Assembly: GCA_014156375.1 (NCBI GenBank)
Contig: RQJH01000003.1
Coordinates: 1,240,001-1,304,000, forward strand
Length of the DNA: 64,000 nt
DNA from: Enterobacteriaceae bacterium 89
Lineage (GTDB): Bacteria; Pseudomonadota; Gammaproteobacteria; Enterobacterales; Enterobacteriaceae
Direction of reading: 5' to 3'
This document shows positions 9,554 to 18,140 of this stretch, piece after piece; the stretch's first letter is position 1; each line of letters starts with the position of its first letter. The notes below the pieces were generated by a model, which was not told the origin of the DNA, made no database searches, and was given only the letters and a program-made list of their open reading frames with translations. The position numbers and the translations under genes were made by a program.

Positions 9554-10270
9554 TCAGTGTGTCGAAGAGGGTTTCACATGTTGCAGCCAGCGTTTTTCCG
9601 CTTTGCGGAACAGGCTAATCAGCACATAAGAGATAATCAGATACAGCACCGCCGCGATACCAAACGCCGTAAACGGCTGGTAGGTGGCAGAGTTAATATC
9701 CCGCGCGATTTTCAGCAGATCCGGTACGGTAGCGGTAAACGCCAGCGCGGTGGAGTGCAGCATCAGGATAACTTCGTTGCTGTAGGCTGGCAGCGCTATA
9801 CGCAAAGCAGAAGGCAGAATAATACAGCGATAGAGCTTCACGCCGGAGAAACCATAAGCGCGCGCCGCTTCCACTTCACCCGCCGGAACAGAGCGGATCG
9901 CTCCGGCGAAGATTTCCGTGGTATAGGCGCAGGTATTCAGCGTTAACGCCAGCACCGTACAGTTCAGCCCGCTGCGGAAAAACGCGTTCAGCAGCTCGGT
10001 TCCCTTAACAATTTCCAGAGTGTACATCCCGGAATAAAACACAAGCAGCTGCACATACAGCGGCGTTCCACGGAACACATAGGTGAATAACCAAATCGGG
10101 AACTGAATAAACTTATTGCTGGATACCCTGCCAATTGCCAGAAACACGGCCAGGATCCCGCCCATCACTACGGAGGAAATCAGCAGCCACAGCGTAATGG
10201 CCACGCCGGTGAAGCGATAACCGTCGGTCCACAGCAGGGATTTCCAGTACTCCTGAATAATCTCAATCAC
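9554..10270 (-). CDS. hisM: Histidine/Lys-Arg-Orn ABC transporter permease HisM
   Basis: The 238-residue inner-membrane permease has five hydrophobic segments and the EAA loop [20 protein letters not shown] that docks HisP. Its start codon overlaps the hisQ stop (ATGA), so the two permease subunits are coupled. The length equals the E. coli protein. Confidence 0.97.
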   Translation of the reverse strand: MIEIIQEYWKSLLWTDGYRFTGVAITLWLLISSVVMGGILAVFLAIGRVSSNKFIQFPIWLFTYVFRGTPLYVQLLVFYSGMYTLEIVKGTELLNAFFRSGLNCTVLALTLNTCAYTTEIFAGAIRSVPAGEVEAARAYGFSGVKLYRCIILPSALRIALPAYSNEVILMLHSTALAFTATVPDLLKIARDINSATYQPFTAFGIAAVLYLIISYVLISLFRKAEKRWLQHVKPSSTH

Positions 10271-10953
10271 AGGTCAGCCCTCTTCACACCCACGGAATAA
10301 CGACGCTCGAGCAGAAGCAGCACACCATTGGATACCGTTGTGAATACCAGATAAATCACACCGCAGACGATAGCGAAGTAGAACGGCTCCCAGGTACTTT
10401 TACCTGCGAGCTGTGTCGCCTTTACCACGTCTTCCAGGCCAAGCAATGACACCAGCGCCGTAGCTTTGAGGATAACCTGCCAGTTATTGCCAATGCCCGG
10501 TAAGGCATAGCGCATCATCGCCGGGAACAAAATGCGAACGAAGGTCTGACGGGAGGTAAAACCAAACGCGGTAGCCGCTTCAATATGGCCCTTAGGAACA
10601 GCCATGAACGCGCCACGGAAGGTTTCAGTGAAGTAAGCGCCGTAGATAAAACCGAGGGTAATAATACCGGCGATCATCGGATCGATATCGAACTGCGCCA
10701 GCCCCATCGCATCGGTGATGCTGTTCAGCGCAATCTGCAGGCCGTAAAAAATCAGCAGCATCAGCACCAAATCCGGCACCCCGCGAATCAGCGTGGTATA
10801 GGCTTCGAACAGCAATTCCAGAAAACGATTACCCGAGAGTTTGCCCGCCGCACCGGCCAGGCCGATGAGCACAGCCAGAACCACTGAGCTGAGCGCTAAC
10901 TCAAGCGTAACCAGCGCACCCTGAAGGATGACTTGTGAAAACCCGTACAGCAT
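10267..10953 (-). CDS. hisQ: Histidine/Lys-Arg-Orn ABC transporter permease HisQ
   Basis: The 228-residue permease pairs with HisM in the HisQMP2 complex. The EAA loop is KGHIEAATAFGFTSRQTFVR; the N-terminal part has membrane segments such as VTLELALSSVVLAVLIGLAG. It follows hisJ after a 66-base gap carrying a REP-like stem. Confidence 0.97.
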   Translation of the reverse strand: MLYGFSQVILQGALVTLELALSSVVLAVLIGLAGAAGKLSGNRFLELLFEAYTTLIRGVPDLVLMLLIFYGLQIALNSITDAMGLAQFDIDPMIAGIITLGFIYGAYFTETFRGAFMAVPKGHIEAATAFGFTSRQTFVRILFPAMMRYALPGIGNNWQVILKATALVSLLGLEDVVKATQLAGKSTWEPFYFAIVCGVIYLVFTTVSNGVLLLLERRYSVGVKRADL

Positions 10954-10978
10954 TGAGCCTGCCCTGTCTGTCCAGATA

Positions 10979-11008
10979 CCGCCGGGCCCGGGAACGACGG
11001 GCCGGCGG
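10979..11008. repeat. REP-like stem-loop in the hisJ-hisQ intercistronic gap
   Basis: CCGCCGGGCCC (10979-10989) and GGGCCGGCGG (10999-11008) form a GC-rich stem with one bulge. The hisJ-hisQ junction is the classical location of a REP element in Salmonella and E. coli, where it protects the upstream hisJ message so that the binding protein is made in excess over the membrane subunits. Confidence 0.75.
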
Positions 11009-11019
11009 CAAAACGGTGA

Positions 11020-11802
11020 TTACTCGCCGTATACGTTAAAATCGAAATACTTCTTCGCCAGCTTGTCGTAGGTGCCATCCGCACGCATTTCAGCAAAAGC
11101 TTTATTCAGTGCCAGGCGCAGCTCGTTATCGTCTTTGCGCAGGCCCATACCGGTACCCACGCCGAAGAGTTTTTCATCCTTAATGGACGGCCCGCCGAAC
11201 TGATAATCTTTGCCAATAGGCTGCTTCAGGAAGCCTTCGCTTGCCGCCACTTCATCCTGGAATGCCGCATCGATGCGCCCTGCCGTCAGGTCAGAATAGA
11301 TATTGTCCTGGCCCTGATAGGAGACGATTTCGATACCTTTTGGCGCCCAGTGCTCATTGCCGTAAGTTTCCTGGGTTGTGCCCTGCAACACGCCAACGCG
11401 CTTGCCTTTCAGGGTGGCGAGATCCGGGGTTACCGGGCTGCCTTTTTTCACAACCAGACGGGAATCAGCGGCATAGAGTTTGTCGGTGAAAGCGATCTGC
11501 TGCTGGCGTTTTTCCGTGATCGACAGTGAGGACATAATGGCGTCGATTTTCTTCGCCTGCAGCGACGGGATTAGCGCATCCAGCGGGTTTTCGACAAAGG
11601 TACATTGCGTATTAATTCGCTTACAGAGCTCTTTGGCCAGATCGATATCAAAACCAACCAATTCACCCTGCGCATTCTTCGATTCGAAGGGAGCATAAGT
11701 CGGATCGGTACCAATGCGAATTTTCTGCGGAATGGCTGCGAATACGGTGGAAACGCTGGAAAGTGCCAGCATAAGCGAAAGAGACAACGCCAGTTTTTTC
11801 AT
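11020..11802 (-). CDS. hisJ: Histidine-binding periplasmic protein HisJ
   Basis: HisJ (260 residues) is the periplasmic histidine receptor of HisQMP. The signal peptide ends near [13 protein letters not shown] (residue 22), and the solute-binding family 3 signature [13 protein letters not shown] follows. The ATG at 11802 gives the exact family length. It is a paralogue of argT 254 bases upstream. The leader region contains a candidate sigma54 promoter (11849-11865) and an NtrC dyad (11945-11961). Confidence 0.97.
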   Translation of the reverse strand: MKKLALSLSLMLALSSVSTVFAAIPQKIRIGTDPTYAPFESKNAQGELVGFDIDLAKELCKRINTQCTFVENPLDALIPSLQAKKIDAIMSSLSITEKRQQQIAFTDKLYAADSRLVVKKGSPVTPDLATLKGKRVGVLQGTTQETYGNEHWAPKGIEIVSYQGQDNIYSDLTAGRIDAAFQDEVAASEGFLKQPIGKDYQFGGPSIKDEKLFGVGTGMGLRKDDNELRLALNKAFAEMRADGTYDKLAKKYFDFNVYGE

Positions 11803-11848
11803 AACTATCCTCAACAGACTGTCATTTAACGGGTAATCAGAAGTATCA

Positions 11849-11865
11849 GAGCGGTTATCGTGCCA
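11849..11865 (-). promoter_or_regulatory. Candidate sigma54 promoter of hisJQMP
   Basis: On the minus strand TGGCACGATAACCGCTC has the invariant GG-N10-GC spacing of -24/-12 promoters; the -24 half is perfect (TGGCACG), while the -12 half (CCGCT) is weaker than TTGCA. It lies 47 bases before the hisJ start codon. An NtrC-type palindrome about 90 bases upstream supports it. Confidence 0.65.
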
Positions 11866-11944
11866 CTTTTTATGCGGTTAAGGCAAAAGGTAATCCCGCA
11901 ACGGGAGCATTTTTTTGCATGAACGGTGCTTAACTATGCAGTAG

Positions 11945-11961
11945 CGCACCATTTTGGTGCG
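11945..11961. promoter_or_regulatory. NtrC (NRI) enhancer-type site upstream of hisJ
   Basis: CGCACCATTTTGGTGCG fits the NtrC consensus GCACC-N5-GGTGC exactly at the core. A weaker half-site TGCACC follows at 11967-11972, about two helical turns away. The position, about 90 bases upstream of the candidate sigma54 promoter, is normal for an enhancer. Confidence 0.7.
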
Positions 11962-12028
11962 TGTTTTGCACCAGCAAAAAGCATCCACTTATTATGTCGC
12001 ACATGTATAGATAACCACTCAGCCCGAA

Positions 12029-12048
12029 AGGCCCGGTTGCCCGGGCCT
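12029..12048. terminator. GC-rich hairpin downstream of argT
   Basis: AGGCCCGG (12029-12036) and CCGGGCCT (12041-12048) form a perfect 8-bp stem with a TTGC loop just after the argT stop. There is no strong T-run on the minus strand, so it may attenuate or stabilise rather than fully terminate. Confidence 0.55.
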
Positions 12049-12056
12049 GTACAGTC

Positions 12057-12839
12057 TTAGTCACCGTAGACGTTAAAGTCGAAGTACTTCTTCGCCATCT
12101 TGTCGTAGGTGCCATCTTTACGAATCGAGTCGAACGCTTTGTCGAAGGCCGCTTTCAGCTCGGTATCGTCTTTACGCAGACCGACACCGGTGCCATCGCC
12201 AAAGTATTTTTTATCTTTAACCGATGGACCCGCAAAGGCGTAATCTTTGCCTGCTGGCTGCTTGAGGAAACCTTCGCTGGCCGCCACTTCATCCTGGAAT
12301 GCGGCATCCAGACGACCAGCTGCGAGGTCAGAATAAATCAGATCCTGGTTCTGGTAAGCCACCACGTCGACACCCTGGCTGCGCCATTTGTCGTTGCCAT
12401 AGGTTTCCTGAATTGAGCCCTGCAGAACACCCACATGTTTCCCTTTCAGCGACTCAATGGTCGGCACGATTGGGGAGCCTTTGGCAGCAATCAGACGGGA
12501 ATCTGCCGCGTAGAGCTTCTCGGAGAAGCCGATTTCCTGCTGGCGTTTTTCAGTGATGGACAGGGAAGAGATGATGGCGTCGATTTTCTTCGCCTTCAGG
12601 GACGGGATCAGAGAATCGAAATCGCTGCCAACCCAGGTGCATTTCACCCGCATGCGCTTGCACATTTCGTTGCCCAAATCGATATCAAACCCGACGAAAT
12701 CCCCTTTTGCGTCCTTAGAAGAGAACGGTGCGTAGGTGGCATCAGTGCCGATACGAACGGTCTGCGGCAGCGCGGCAAATACGCTGGAAGCACTGCTGAT
12801 CCCCAGCATCAAAGAGAGAGCAAGGACGGTCTTCTTCAT
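12057..12839 (-). CDS. argT: Lysine/arginine/ornithine-binding periplasmic protein ArgT
   Basis: ArgT (260 residues) is the LAO receptor that shares HisQMP with HisJ. The signal peptide ends at [13 protein letters not shown]. The binding-protein signature [18 protein letters not shown] and the C-terminus [16 protein letters not shown] match the family. It is transcribed separately upstream of hisJ, in a region with a candidate sigma54 promoter. Confidence 0.97.
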   Translation of the reverse strand: MKKTVLALSLMLGISSASSVFAALPQTVRIGTDATYAPFSSKDAKGDFVGFDIDLGNEMCKRMRVKCTWVGSDFDSLIPSLKAKKIDAIISSLSITEKRQQEIGFSEKLYAADSRLIAAKGSPIVPTIESLKGKHVGVLQGSIQETYGNDKWRSQGVDVVAYQNQDLIYSDLAAGRLDAAFQDEVAASEGFLKQPAGKDYAFAGPSVKDKKYFGDGTGVGLRKDDTELKAAFDKAFDSIRKDGTYDKMAKKYFDFNVYGD

Positions 12840-12906
12840 ACGTTACCCTTAAGTGTCGTGATGCAGTTGCGTGTTATGTAGTCTGTGTTGTGTTGCAGAC
12901 CTGCTC

Positions 12907-12922
12907 TGCACGTTTTATGCCA
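12907..12922 (-). promoter_or_regulatory. Candidate sigma54 promoter of argT
   Basis: The minus strand reads TGGCATAAAACGTGCA, with GG-N10-GC spacing and near-consensus -24 and -12 elements. It lies about 68 bases before the argT start. Nitrogen control of argT through NtrC and sigma54 is known in enterobacteria, which supports the call. Confidence 0.7.
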
Positions 12923-13079
12923 CCTTAACGCGGTGTTCAAAAATCCAGCGTTAAATGTGTTAATGAATAGTTGCAGAGTTGTCTTAAGAATGAAAGATAA
13001 CAGCTCTGACGGATAAACCGCAGCGCTAAACAGCGAAAAAAGGGATTAAATGTTGAGGATTTGATCGCGATTACAAAAT

Positions 13080-13096
13080 CGCCCGATGACCGGGCG
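13080..13096 (-). terminator. Probable terminator of the cvpA-purF-ubiX operon
   Basis: CGCCCG (13080-13085) pairs with CGGGCG (13091-13096) just after the ubiX stop; on the minus strand ATTTTGT follows the stem. The T-run is short, so strength is uncertain. Confidence 0.5.
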
Positions 13097-13113
13097 TGCA
13101 CCAAAAAGATGCA
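13097..13113. promoter_or_regulatory. Candidate NtrC site upstream of argT
   Basis: TGCACC-AAAAA-GATGCA differs by one base from the NtrC consensus TGCACC-N5-GGTGCA. It lies about 175-190 bases upstream of the argT sigma54 promoter, within enhancer range. It abuts the ubiX terminator stem. Confidence 0.5.
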
Positions 13114-13118
13114 CTACC

Positions 13119-13700
13119 TTAGCGCAGCGCTGAAGGCCCCTGCCAGCGGGTAAACAGGTCTTCAGGGAGCTCAATGTCGAACTGATCGAGAACGCGGTTA
13201 ACCGTCTGATTAATCACATCATCCAGCGTTTGTGGACGGTGATAAAAGGCCGGAACCGGTGGCATAATCATGGCGCCCTGTTCTGCGGCCTGAGCCATCA
13301 GGCGCAGATGCCCAAGGTGCAGCGGAGTCTCACGCACGCACAGCACCAGCGGACGGCGCTCTTTCAGCACCACGTCTGCCGCACGCGTCAGCAATCCATC
13401 AGAATAGCTATGCACAATGCCGGACAGCGTTTTGACTGAACAAGGCAAAATGACCATTCCAGCGGTTTTGAAAGAGCCAGAGGAGATACTGGCCGCAATA
13501 TCGCGGGCGTCGTAAACGACATCAGCCAGCGACTGGACATCACGCAGTGAAAAATCAGTTTCCAGGGCCAGCGTCTGACGTGCCGACTGGCTCATGACCA
13601 GATGAGTTTCCACTTCTGCCACATCGCGCAGAACCTGCAACAGCCGCACGCCGTAAATCGCACCGCTTGCCCCGGAGATTCCCACTATCAGTCGTTTCAT
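13119..13700 (-). CDS. ubiX: Flavin prenyltransferase UbiX
   Basis: UbiX (193 residues; E. coli 189) prenylates FMN to make the cofactor of the decarboxylase UbiD in ubiquinone synthesis. The flavin-binding N-terminus MKRLIVGISGASGAIYG and LPCSVKTLSGIVHSYSDGLL are diagnostic. It is the last gene of the cvpA-purF-ubiX transcription unit. The C-terminus has four extra residues. Confidence 0.96.
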   Translation of the reverse strand: MKRLIVGISGASGAIYGVRLLQVLRDVAEVETHLVMSQSARQTLALETDFSLRDVQSLADVVYDARDIAASISSGSFKTAGMVILPCSVKTLSGIVHSYSDGLLTRAADVVLKERRPLVLCVRETPLHLGHLRLMAQAAEQGAMIMPPVPAFYHRPQTLDDVINQTVNRVLDQFDIELPEDLFTRWQGPSALR

Positions 13701-13764
13701 GATCGCGCCCTGTCATCTTGTTGGAGCTGACTTTGACGTATTTCAGAGGGAGTTGCAAGGAAAG

Positions 13765-13787
13765 ACGCCCTCAGGAACAGAGGGCGT
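13765..13787 (-). terminator. Hairpin in the purF-ubiX gap
   Basis: ACGCCCTC (13765-13772) pairs with GAGGGCGT (13780-13787), 8 perfect pairs just after the purF stop, followed on the minus strand by CTTTCCTT. It could partly terminate so that ubiX is made at lower level than purF. Confidence 0.5.
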
Positions 13788-13795
13788 GCAGGGAC

Positions 13796-15313
13796 TTAAC
13801 CTTCGTTGTGCATCTCGAGGTTTTCCACTTCGTTCTGACGGGACATAGCTTTTGCATCGTCATTACGCAGCGTATCGAGGTAATCCAGGTACTGCTGATT
13901 CACATCTTTGGTGACGTACACGCCGTTGAACACCGAGCATTCGAACTGCTGAATGTCCGGGTTCTCGGCGCGCACGGCTTCGATCAGATCGTTGAGATCC
14001 TGGAAAATCAGCCCGTCGGCGCCGATAATCTGGCGGATCTCATCCACCTCACGACCGTGAGCGATAAGCTCAGTGGCGCTTGGCATGTCGATACCGTAGA
14101 CGTTCGGGAACCGAATTTCCGGTGCCGCTGAGGCCAGATAAACCTTCTTCGCTCCGGCTTCACGCGCCATCTCGATGATCTGCTCAGAGGTGGTACCGCG
14201 TACGATGGAATCATCCACCAGCAGCACGTTCTTGTCGCGGAACTCTGCGCGGTTAGCGTTCAGCTTACGGCGCACGGATTTACGGCGCAGCTGCTGGCCC
14301 GGCATGATGAAGGTACGGCCCACGTAGCGGTTTTTCACAAAGCCCTGACGATACGGCTTCTCAAGAATGCGGGCGATCTCCAGCGCGATATCGCAGGAGG
14401 TTTCCGGGATTGGGATCACCACGTCGATGTCCAGATCTTCCCATTCGCGGGCGATCTTCTCACCGAGCTTGGTGCCCATATTCACGCGGGCGCTGTACAC
14501 CGAAATCTTGTCGATGAACGAATCCGGACGTGCGAAGTAAACGTATTCGAACAGGCACGGATTGCTGACCGGGTTATCGGCACACTGACGGGTAAACAGC
14601 TGCCCTTTTTCGGTGATGTAAACCGCTTCACCCGGCGCAACGTCACGCAGGAACTCAAAGCCCAGCGTATCCAGCGCCACACTTTCGGAAGCCACCATAT
14701 ATTCGGTGCGACCGTCGCCAATATCGCGCTTACCCAGGACCAGCGGACGAATGCCGTTCGGGTCACGGAAGGCTACCATACCGTGACCGATGATCATCGC
14801 CACGCAGGCGTAAGCACCGCGGATCTGGCGGTTGGTCGCTGCAATGGCCGCAAAGATGTTGTCTGCTTCCAGCGGGTAGTGACGGAAGTTATCCAGTTCG
14901 CTGGCAAAGATGTTGAGCAGGATTTCAGAATCGGAGGTGGTATTGATATGGCGGCGTTTTTCTTCAAACAGCTTTTTACGCAGCTCGTGGGCATTGGTCA
15001 GGTTGCCATTGTGGGCAAGCGTAATGCCGTACGGAGAGTTGACGTAAAACGGCTGCGCTTCAGAAGCGCTGGAGCTGCCAGCCGTCGGGTAACGCACGTG
15101 GCCAATACCCATGTTGCCCTGCAGACGCTGCATGTGTACAGCGCCAAACACATCGCTCACCAGGCCATTGGCTTTTCGCAAACGGAAGCAGTTGTTTGCA
15201 TCAATGGTGATGATGCCTGCGGCATCCTGCCCGCGGTGCTGAAGCACCGTTAACGCGTCATAAATCGACTGGTTTACCGGCATAACACCGGCGATACCGA
15301 CAATACCGCACAT
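13796..15313 (-). CDS. purF: Amidophosphoribosyltransferase PurF
   Basis: PurF (505 residues, the E. coli length) makes 5-phosphoribosylamine from PRPP and glutamine, the first committed step of purine synthesis. The N-terminal glutaminase starts MCGIVGIAG, with Cys2 the nucleophile after Met removal. The PRPP loop [18 protein letters not shown] lies in the C-terminal phosphoribosyltransferase domain. It is 33 bases downstream of cvpA and under the PurR box upstream of that gene. Confidence 0.98.
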   Translation of the reverse strand: MCGIVGIAGVMPVNQSIYDALTVLQHRGQDAAGIITIDANNCFRLRKANGLVSDVFGAVHMQRLQGNMGIGHVRYPTAGSSSASEAQPFYVNSPYGITLAHNGNLTNAHELRKKLFEEKRRHINTTSDSEILLNIFASELDNFRHYPLEADNIFAAIAATNRQIRGAYACVAMIIGHGMVAFRDPNGIRPLVLGKRDIGDGRTEYMVASESVALDTLGFEFLRDVAPGEAVYITEKGQLFTRQCADNPVSNPCLFEYVYFARPDSFIDKISVYSARVNMGTKLGEKIAREWEDLDIDVVIPIPETSCDIALEIARILEKPYRQGFVKNRYVGRTFIMPGQQLRRKSVRRKLNANRAEFRDKNVLLVDDSIVRGTTSEQIIEMAREAGAKKVYLASAAPEIRFPNVYGIDMPSATELIAHGREVDEIRQIIGADGLIFQDLNDLIEAVRAENPDIQQFECSVFNGVYVTKDVNQQYLDYLDTLRNDDAKAMSRQNEVENLEMHNEG

Positions 15314-15346
15314 ACGTCATTTTCCTCGTTCAGAACTCCCCAAAGC

Positions 15347-15835
15347 TTATGCTTTGGGCAAGAAACTCGACGAGCTTTGCAGATAGTCAAAAAACATTCT
15401 GATGACGACGCTGAACTGCGGGATGAGCTGCGACTTCTGCCAGTCATCGCTTTTGGAAAAGCCGGTAAAGGTATCCAGGAAGAACAGAATGGCCGCTACA
15501 ATCAACACCCCACGCAGCGCACCAAAGCAGATCCCTAATACCCTGTCAGTTCCTGACAGGCCGGTTTTCTCGACCAGTTGCCCGATAACATAGTTAACGA
15601 TAGCACCGACCAAAAGCGTCGCGACAAACAGCACCGCGATAGCAATCCCGTTTCGAACCAGTTCGTCTTCAAAGCCCGTAAACCAGACAGACAGGTAAGT
15701 GTAGTAGTGACTGGCAACAAAGAAGGCACAACCCCAGGTGACCAGTGACAAAGCTTCACGAACAAAGCCGCGGATAAGGCTAACCAGACAGGAAAAACCA
15801 ATCACCGCGATGATGGCGTAATCAATCCAGACCAT
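15347..15835 (-). CDS. cvpA: Colicin V production protein CvpA
   Basis: CvpA (162 residues) is a four-segment inner-membrane protein needed for colicin V export and linked to bile and deoxycholate resistance in E. coli and Salmonella; the molecular role is unclear. The N-terminus MVWIDYAIIAVIGFSCLVSL is conserved. It is the promoter-proximal gene of the purF operon. Confidence 0.96.
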   Translation of the reverse strand: MVWIDYAIIAVIGFSCLVSLIRGFVREALSLVTWGCAFFVASHYYTYLSVWFTGFEDELVRNGIAIAVLFVATLLVGAIVNYVIGQLVEKTGLSGTDRVLGICFGALRGVLIVAAILFFLDTFTGFSKSDDWQKSQLIPQFSVVIRMFFDYLQSSSSFLPKA

Positions 15836-15877
15836 AAATGTCCCACGATTTTACGCCCTGTCGTCCAATTCGGGCGC

Positions 15878-15906
15878 ATTCTAACAGAAAAAGAAAACGT
15901 TTGCGT
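15878..15906 (-). promoter_or_regulatory. PurR-controlled promoter of cvpA-purF-ubiX
   Basis: The 16-base sequence at 15891-15906 reads ACGCAAACGTTTTCTT on the minus strand, matching the PurR consensus ANGCAANCGNTTNCNT. The -10 TAGAAT is at 15878-15883 and the PurR box covers the -35 position, so the hypoxanthine/guanine-bound repressor would block polymerase, as in E. coli. Confidence 0.88.
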
Positions 15907-15935
15907 AGGGATTTCCTTTCCCCGCGTAAATAAAA

Positions 15936-15963
15936 ATGGCGCTGAAAAAATGTTCAACGCCAT
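15936..15963 (-). terminator. Terminator downstream of dedD
   Basis: On the minus strand ATGGCGTTGAA and TTCAGCGCCAT form an 11-position stem with one G-T pair, followed by TTTTTATTT. It ends the accD-side folC-dedD transcript before the cvpA promoter. Confidence 0.7.
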
Positions 15964-16043
15964 CACTCTGGCTGACTCTCAGGCCGCCTTTTTTACTGCT
16001 GTTTCTGCCCGATGCGCTGCGCTTATCGTGCCTACTTTTGTAG

Positions 16044-16073
16044 GCCCGGTAAGGCGTTTCGCCGCCACCGGGC
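16044..16073. repeat. REP-like palindrome between dedD and cvpA
   Basis: GCCCGGT (16044-16050) and ACCGGGC (16067-16073) flank AAGGCG/CGCC inner arms, the usual enterobacterial REP layout. It sits just after the dedD stop. Confidence 0.65.
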
Positions 16074-16093
16074 AATCTGCCAACGGCCTATTA

Positions 16094-16813
16094 TCAGTTA
16101 GGCGTAAAGCCCATCACCACGCCGTTGAGGCCGGAGATCTGCTTCAGTTCACCAAGCGAGCCTTTCATCTTGTCTTTTGAAGCGTCCGGCCCCACCAGAA
16201 TTCGGGTGATTTTACCCTGAACTGGCGTGGATGGCGACGTGTAGACCCGATAGCCCGCACCGCGCAGTTTACCAACGATTTCATTCACTTTGTCAGCGTT
16301 TTTCAGCGCGCCCAGCTGTACCACATAAGCTTTGCCAGTCGGTGCTGGTTTCTCTTCGGCGGCAGCTCCCGGCGCCTGCTGGAACGGCACAGTTTCTGTT
16401 GCTGTTGCCTGCGGCTTCGGCTGCGGTTTTGGCGCAGGCTGAGGTTGTGTCTGAACCTGTGGCTTAGGCGTGGCAGGTTTCGGCGCAGCAGGCTGTACTG
16501 GCTGACCGTTGTCATCAACGTCATTGCCGCCGTTGTTGGCCGCAAAGCGGGACGAATCAAGCGATGGCGCAGCGGCATCGCCTGCCCGCACCTCTTCCGC
16601 CGCGCCTTCCGGCGGTTGCGAAGGCAGAGCCTGGTTCACGGCTGGCAGCATATCCGGCTCATCTTTATCGCCCGGTTTTGGCACCAGCGGGATCGCCGCA
16701 AACTCATCCTGATAATGTTTTTTCTGACCGTCCAGCAGCCCAGGGAGCACAATTACCCCCAGCGCCACCAGCGCAATGGTTCCGACTAAACGATTCTGAA
16801 ACTTACTCGCCAC
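16094..16813 (-). CDS. dedD: Cell-division SPOR-domain protein DedD
   Basis: DedD is a bitopic inner-membrane division protein whose C-terminal SPOR domain binds denuded septal glycans. I place the start at GTG 16813 (VASKFQNRLVG), matching the E. coli N-terminus MASKFQNRLVG; it overlaps the folC end by 11 bases. A single membrane helix VGTIALVALGVIVLPGLLDG is near the N-terminus; a Pro/Lys/Gln-rich linker (around residues 100-150) follows; SPOR begins near GKAYVVQLGALKN. At 239 residues it is longer than E. coli DedD (220), the extra lying in the linker. Confidence 0.93.
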   Translation of the reverse strand: MASKFQNRLVGTIALVALGVIVLPGLLDGQKKHYQDEFAAIPLVPKPGDKDEPDMLPAVNQALPSQPPEGAAEEVRAGDAAAPSLDSSRFAANNGGNDVDDNGQPVQPAAPKPATPKPQVQTQPQPAPKPQPKPQATATETVPFQQAPGAAAEEKPAPTGKAYVVQLGALKNADKVNEIVGKLRGAGYRVYTSPSTPVQGKITRILVGPDASKDKMKGSLGELKQISGLNGVVMGFTPN

Positions 16814-18071
16814 CGGTTTTCCCCGCGTCCATCTCTTCCATAACATGAGCTACCGTGTGGAACGAACCACACACCAGCACCGTATCTTCCGGCGCTGCAT
16901 CCGCCATCGCGGCATGCCACGCCTGCGCTACAGTGGCATAGACCGCCCCTTCGCGCAAATGTTCCACCAGCTGTTCCGCCGTGGCTCCACGCGGGCCTTC
17001 CAGCGGCGCGCAGTACCAGCTGTCCACCACTTCAGACAGGTAGGCCAGCGTCCCGGCAATATCTTTATCGTGCAGCATCCCAATCACCGCCAGCGTACGT
17101 CCGCGGGCGGGCTGCATTTTCAAACGTTCCGTCAGATAGGCGGCTGCGTGTGGGTTATGTGCGACATCCAGAATAAGACGAGGCGACTCACTCACAATCT
17201 GAAAACGCCCCGGTAGCAGCGCGTTTTTGATCCCATCACGAATTGCCTGCTCGCTGACCTTCAGGCCACTGGCTCGCAGCGCCGCCAGCGCAGTTGCCGC
17301 ATTCGGCTGCGGAACCTGCGGGATCGACAGCCCGCTCAGTTCGCCCTGCGCATCGCTGAAGGTCCAGCTATCGCCATTAACAGCATAGTTCCAGTCCACG
17401 CCGCGACGCAGCAGCTGTGCACCTTTTTCCTGCGCCACATCGGCGATGGTCTGCGGCATATCCGGCTCGCCCACCACGGCAGGTCTTCCGCCACGGAAAA
17501 CGCCCGCTTTTTCACGCCCGATGCTTTCACGATCCGGACCCAGCCAGTCGGTGTGATCGAGCGCAATGCTGGTCACCACGGCGACATCGGCATCGACAAT
17601 ATTCGTCGCATCCAGACGTCCGCCCAGGCCAACCTCAAGGATGACCACATCCAGCGCAGCCTGCTTAAACAGCCACAGCGCCGACAGGGTGCCGAATTCA
17701 AAATAGGTCAGGGAAATCTCGCCGCGCGCCTTTTCGATGGCAGCAAACGACGCGGTATGTGCAGATTCAGCCAGTTCCGCGCCCTGCACGCGCACACGCT
17801 CAGTGTAGCGCACCAGGTGAGGAGAGCTGTAAACACCCACCTTGTAGCCCGCGGCGCTCAGCATCGTTTCCAGCGTGCGGCAGGTGGTGCCTTTGCCGTT
17901 GGTGCCAGCCACGGTGAAGACGAACGGTGCAGGCTTCAACACATCCATACGCGCAGCCACTTCGCTAACGCGAGTCAGGCCCATGTCGATGGTTTTACTG
18001 TGCAGATGTTCCAGATAAGAAAGCCACGTGGCTAAAGGCGACGTGGCGAGAGGTGTGAGATCTTTTTCCAT
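16803..18071 (-). CDS. folC: Bifunctional dihydrofolate synthase/folylpolyglutamate synthase
   Basis: FolC (422 residues, E. coli length) adds glutamate to dihydropteroate and then extends the polyglutamate chain. The Mur-ligase P-loop AGTNGKGTTCRTLE is at about residues 55-68, and LDHTDWLGPDRESIGREKAG and LDVAHNPHAA are the other family blocks. It lies downstream of accD after a terminator and is coupled by overlap to dedD. Confidence 0.97.
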   Translation of the reverse strand: MEKDLTPLATSPLATWLSYLEHLHSKTIDMGLTRVSEVAARMDVLKPAPFVFTVAGTNGKGTTCRTLETMLSAAGYKVGVYSSPHLVRYTERVRVQGAELAESAHTASFAAIEKARGEISLTYFEFGTLSALWLFKQAALDVVILEVGLGGRLDATNIVDADVAVVTSIALDHTDWLGPDRESIGREKAGVFRGGRPAVVGEPDMPQTIADVAQEKGAQLLRRGVDWNYAVNGDSWTFSDAQGELSGLSIPQVPQPNAATALAALRASGLKVSEQAIRDGIKNALLPGRFQIVSESPRLILDVAHNPHAAAYLTERLKMQPARGRTLAVIGMLHDKDIAGTLAYLSEVVDSWYCAPLEGPRGATAEQLVEHLREGAVYATVAQAWHAAMADAAPEDTVLVCGSFHTVAHVMEEMDAGKTGGE

Positions 18072-18103
18072 GATACCCGCGACAATTAACGGTTTACATA
18101 AGA

Positions 18104-18134
18104 AAAAGGGCAGTGCCGTTGGCCCTGCCCTTTT
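18104..18134 (-). terminator. Rho-independent terminator after accD
   Basis: On the minus strand AAAAGGGCAG pairs with CTGCCCTTTTT across a loop of about 11 bases, giving a stem with a T-run. It lies between the accD stop (18141) and the folC start (18071), so part of accD transcription stops before folC. Confidence 0.85.
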
Positions 18135-18140
18135 GCATTA

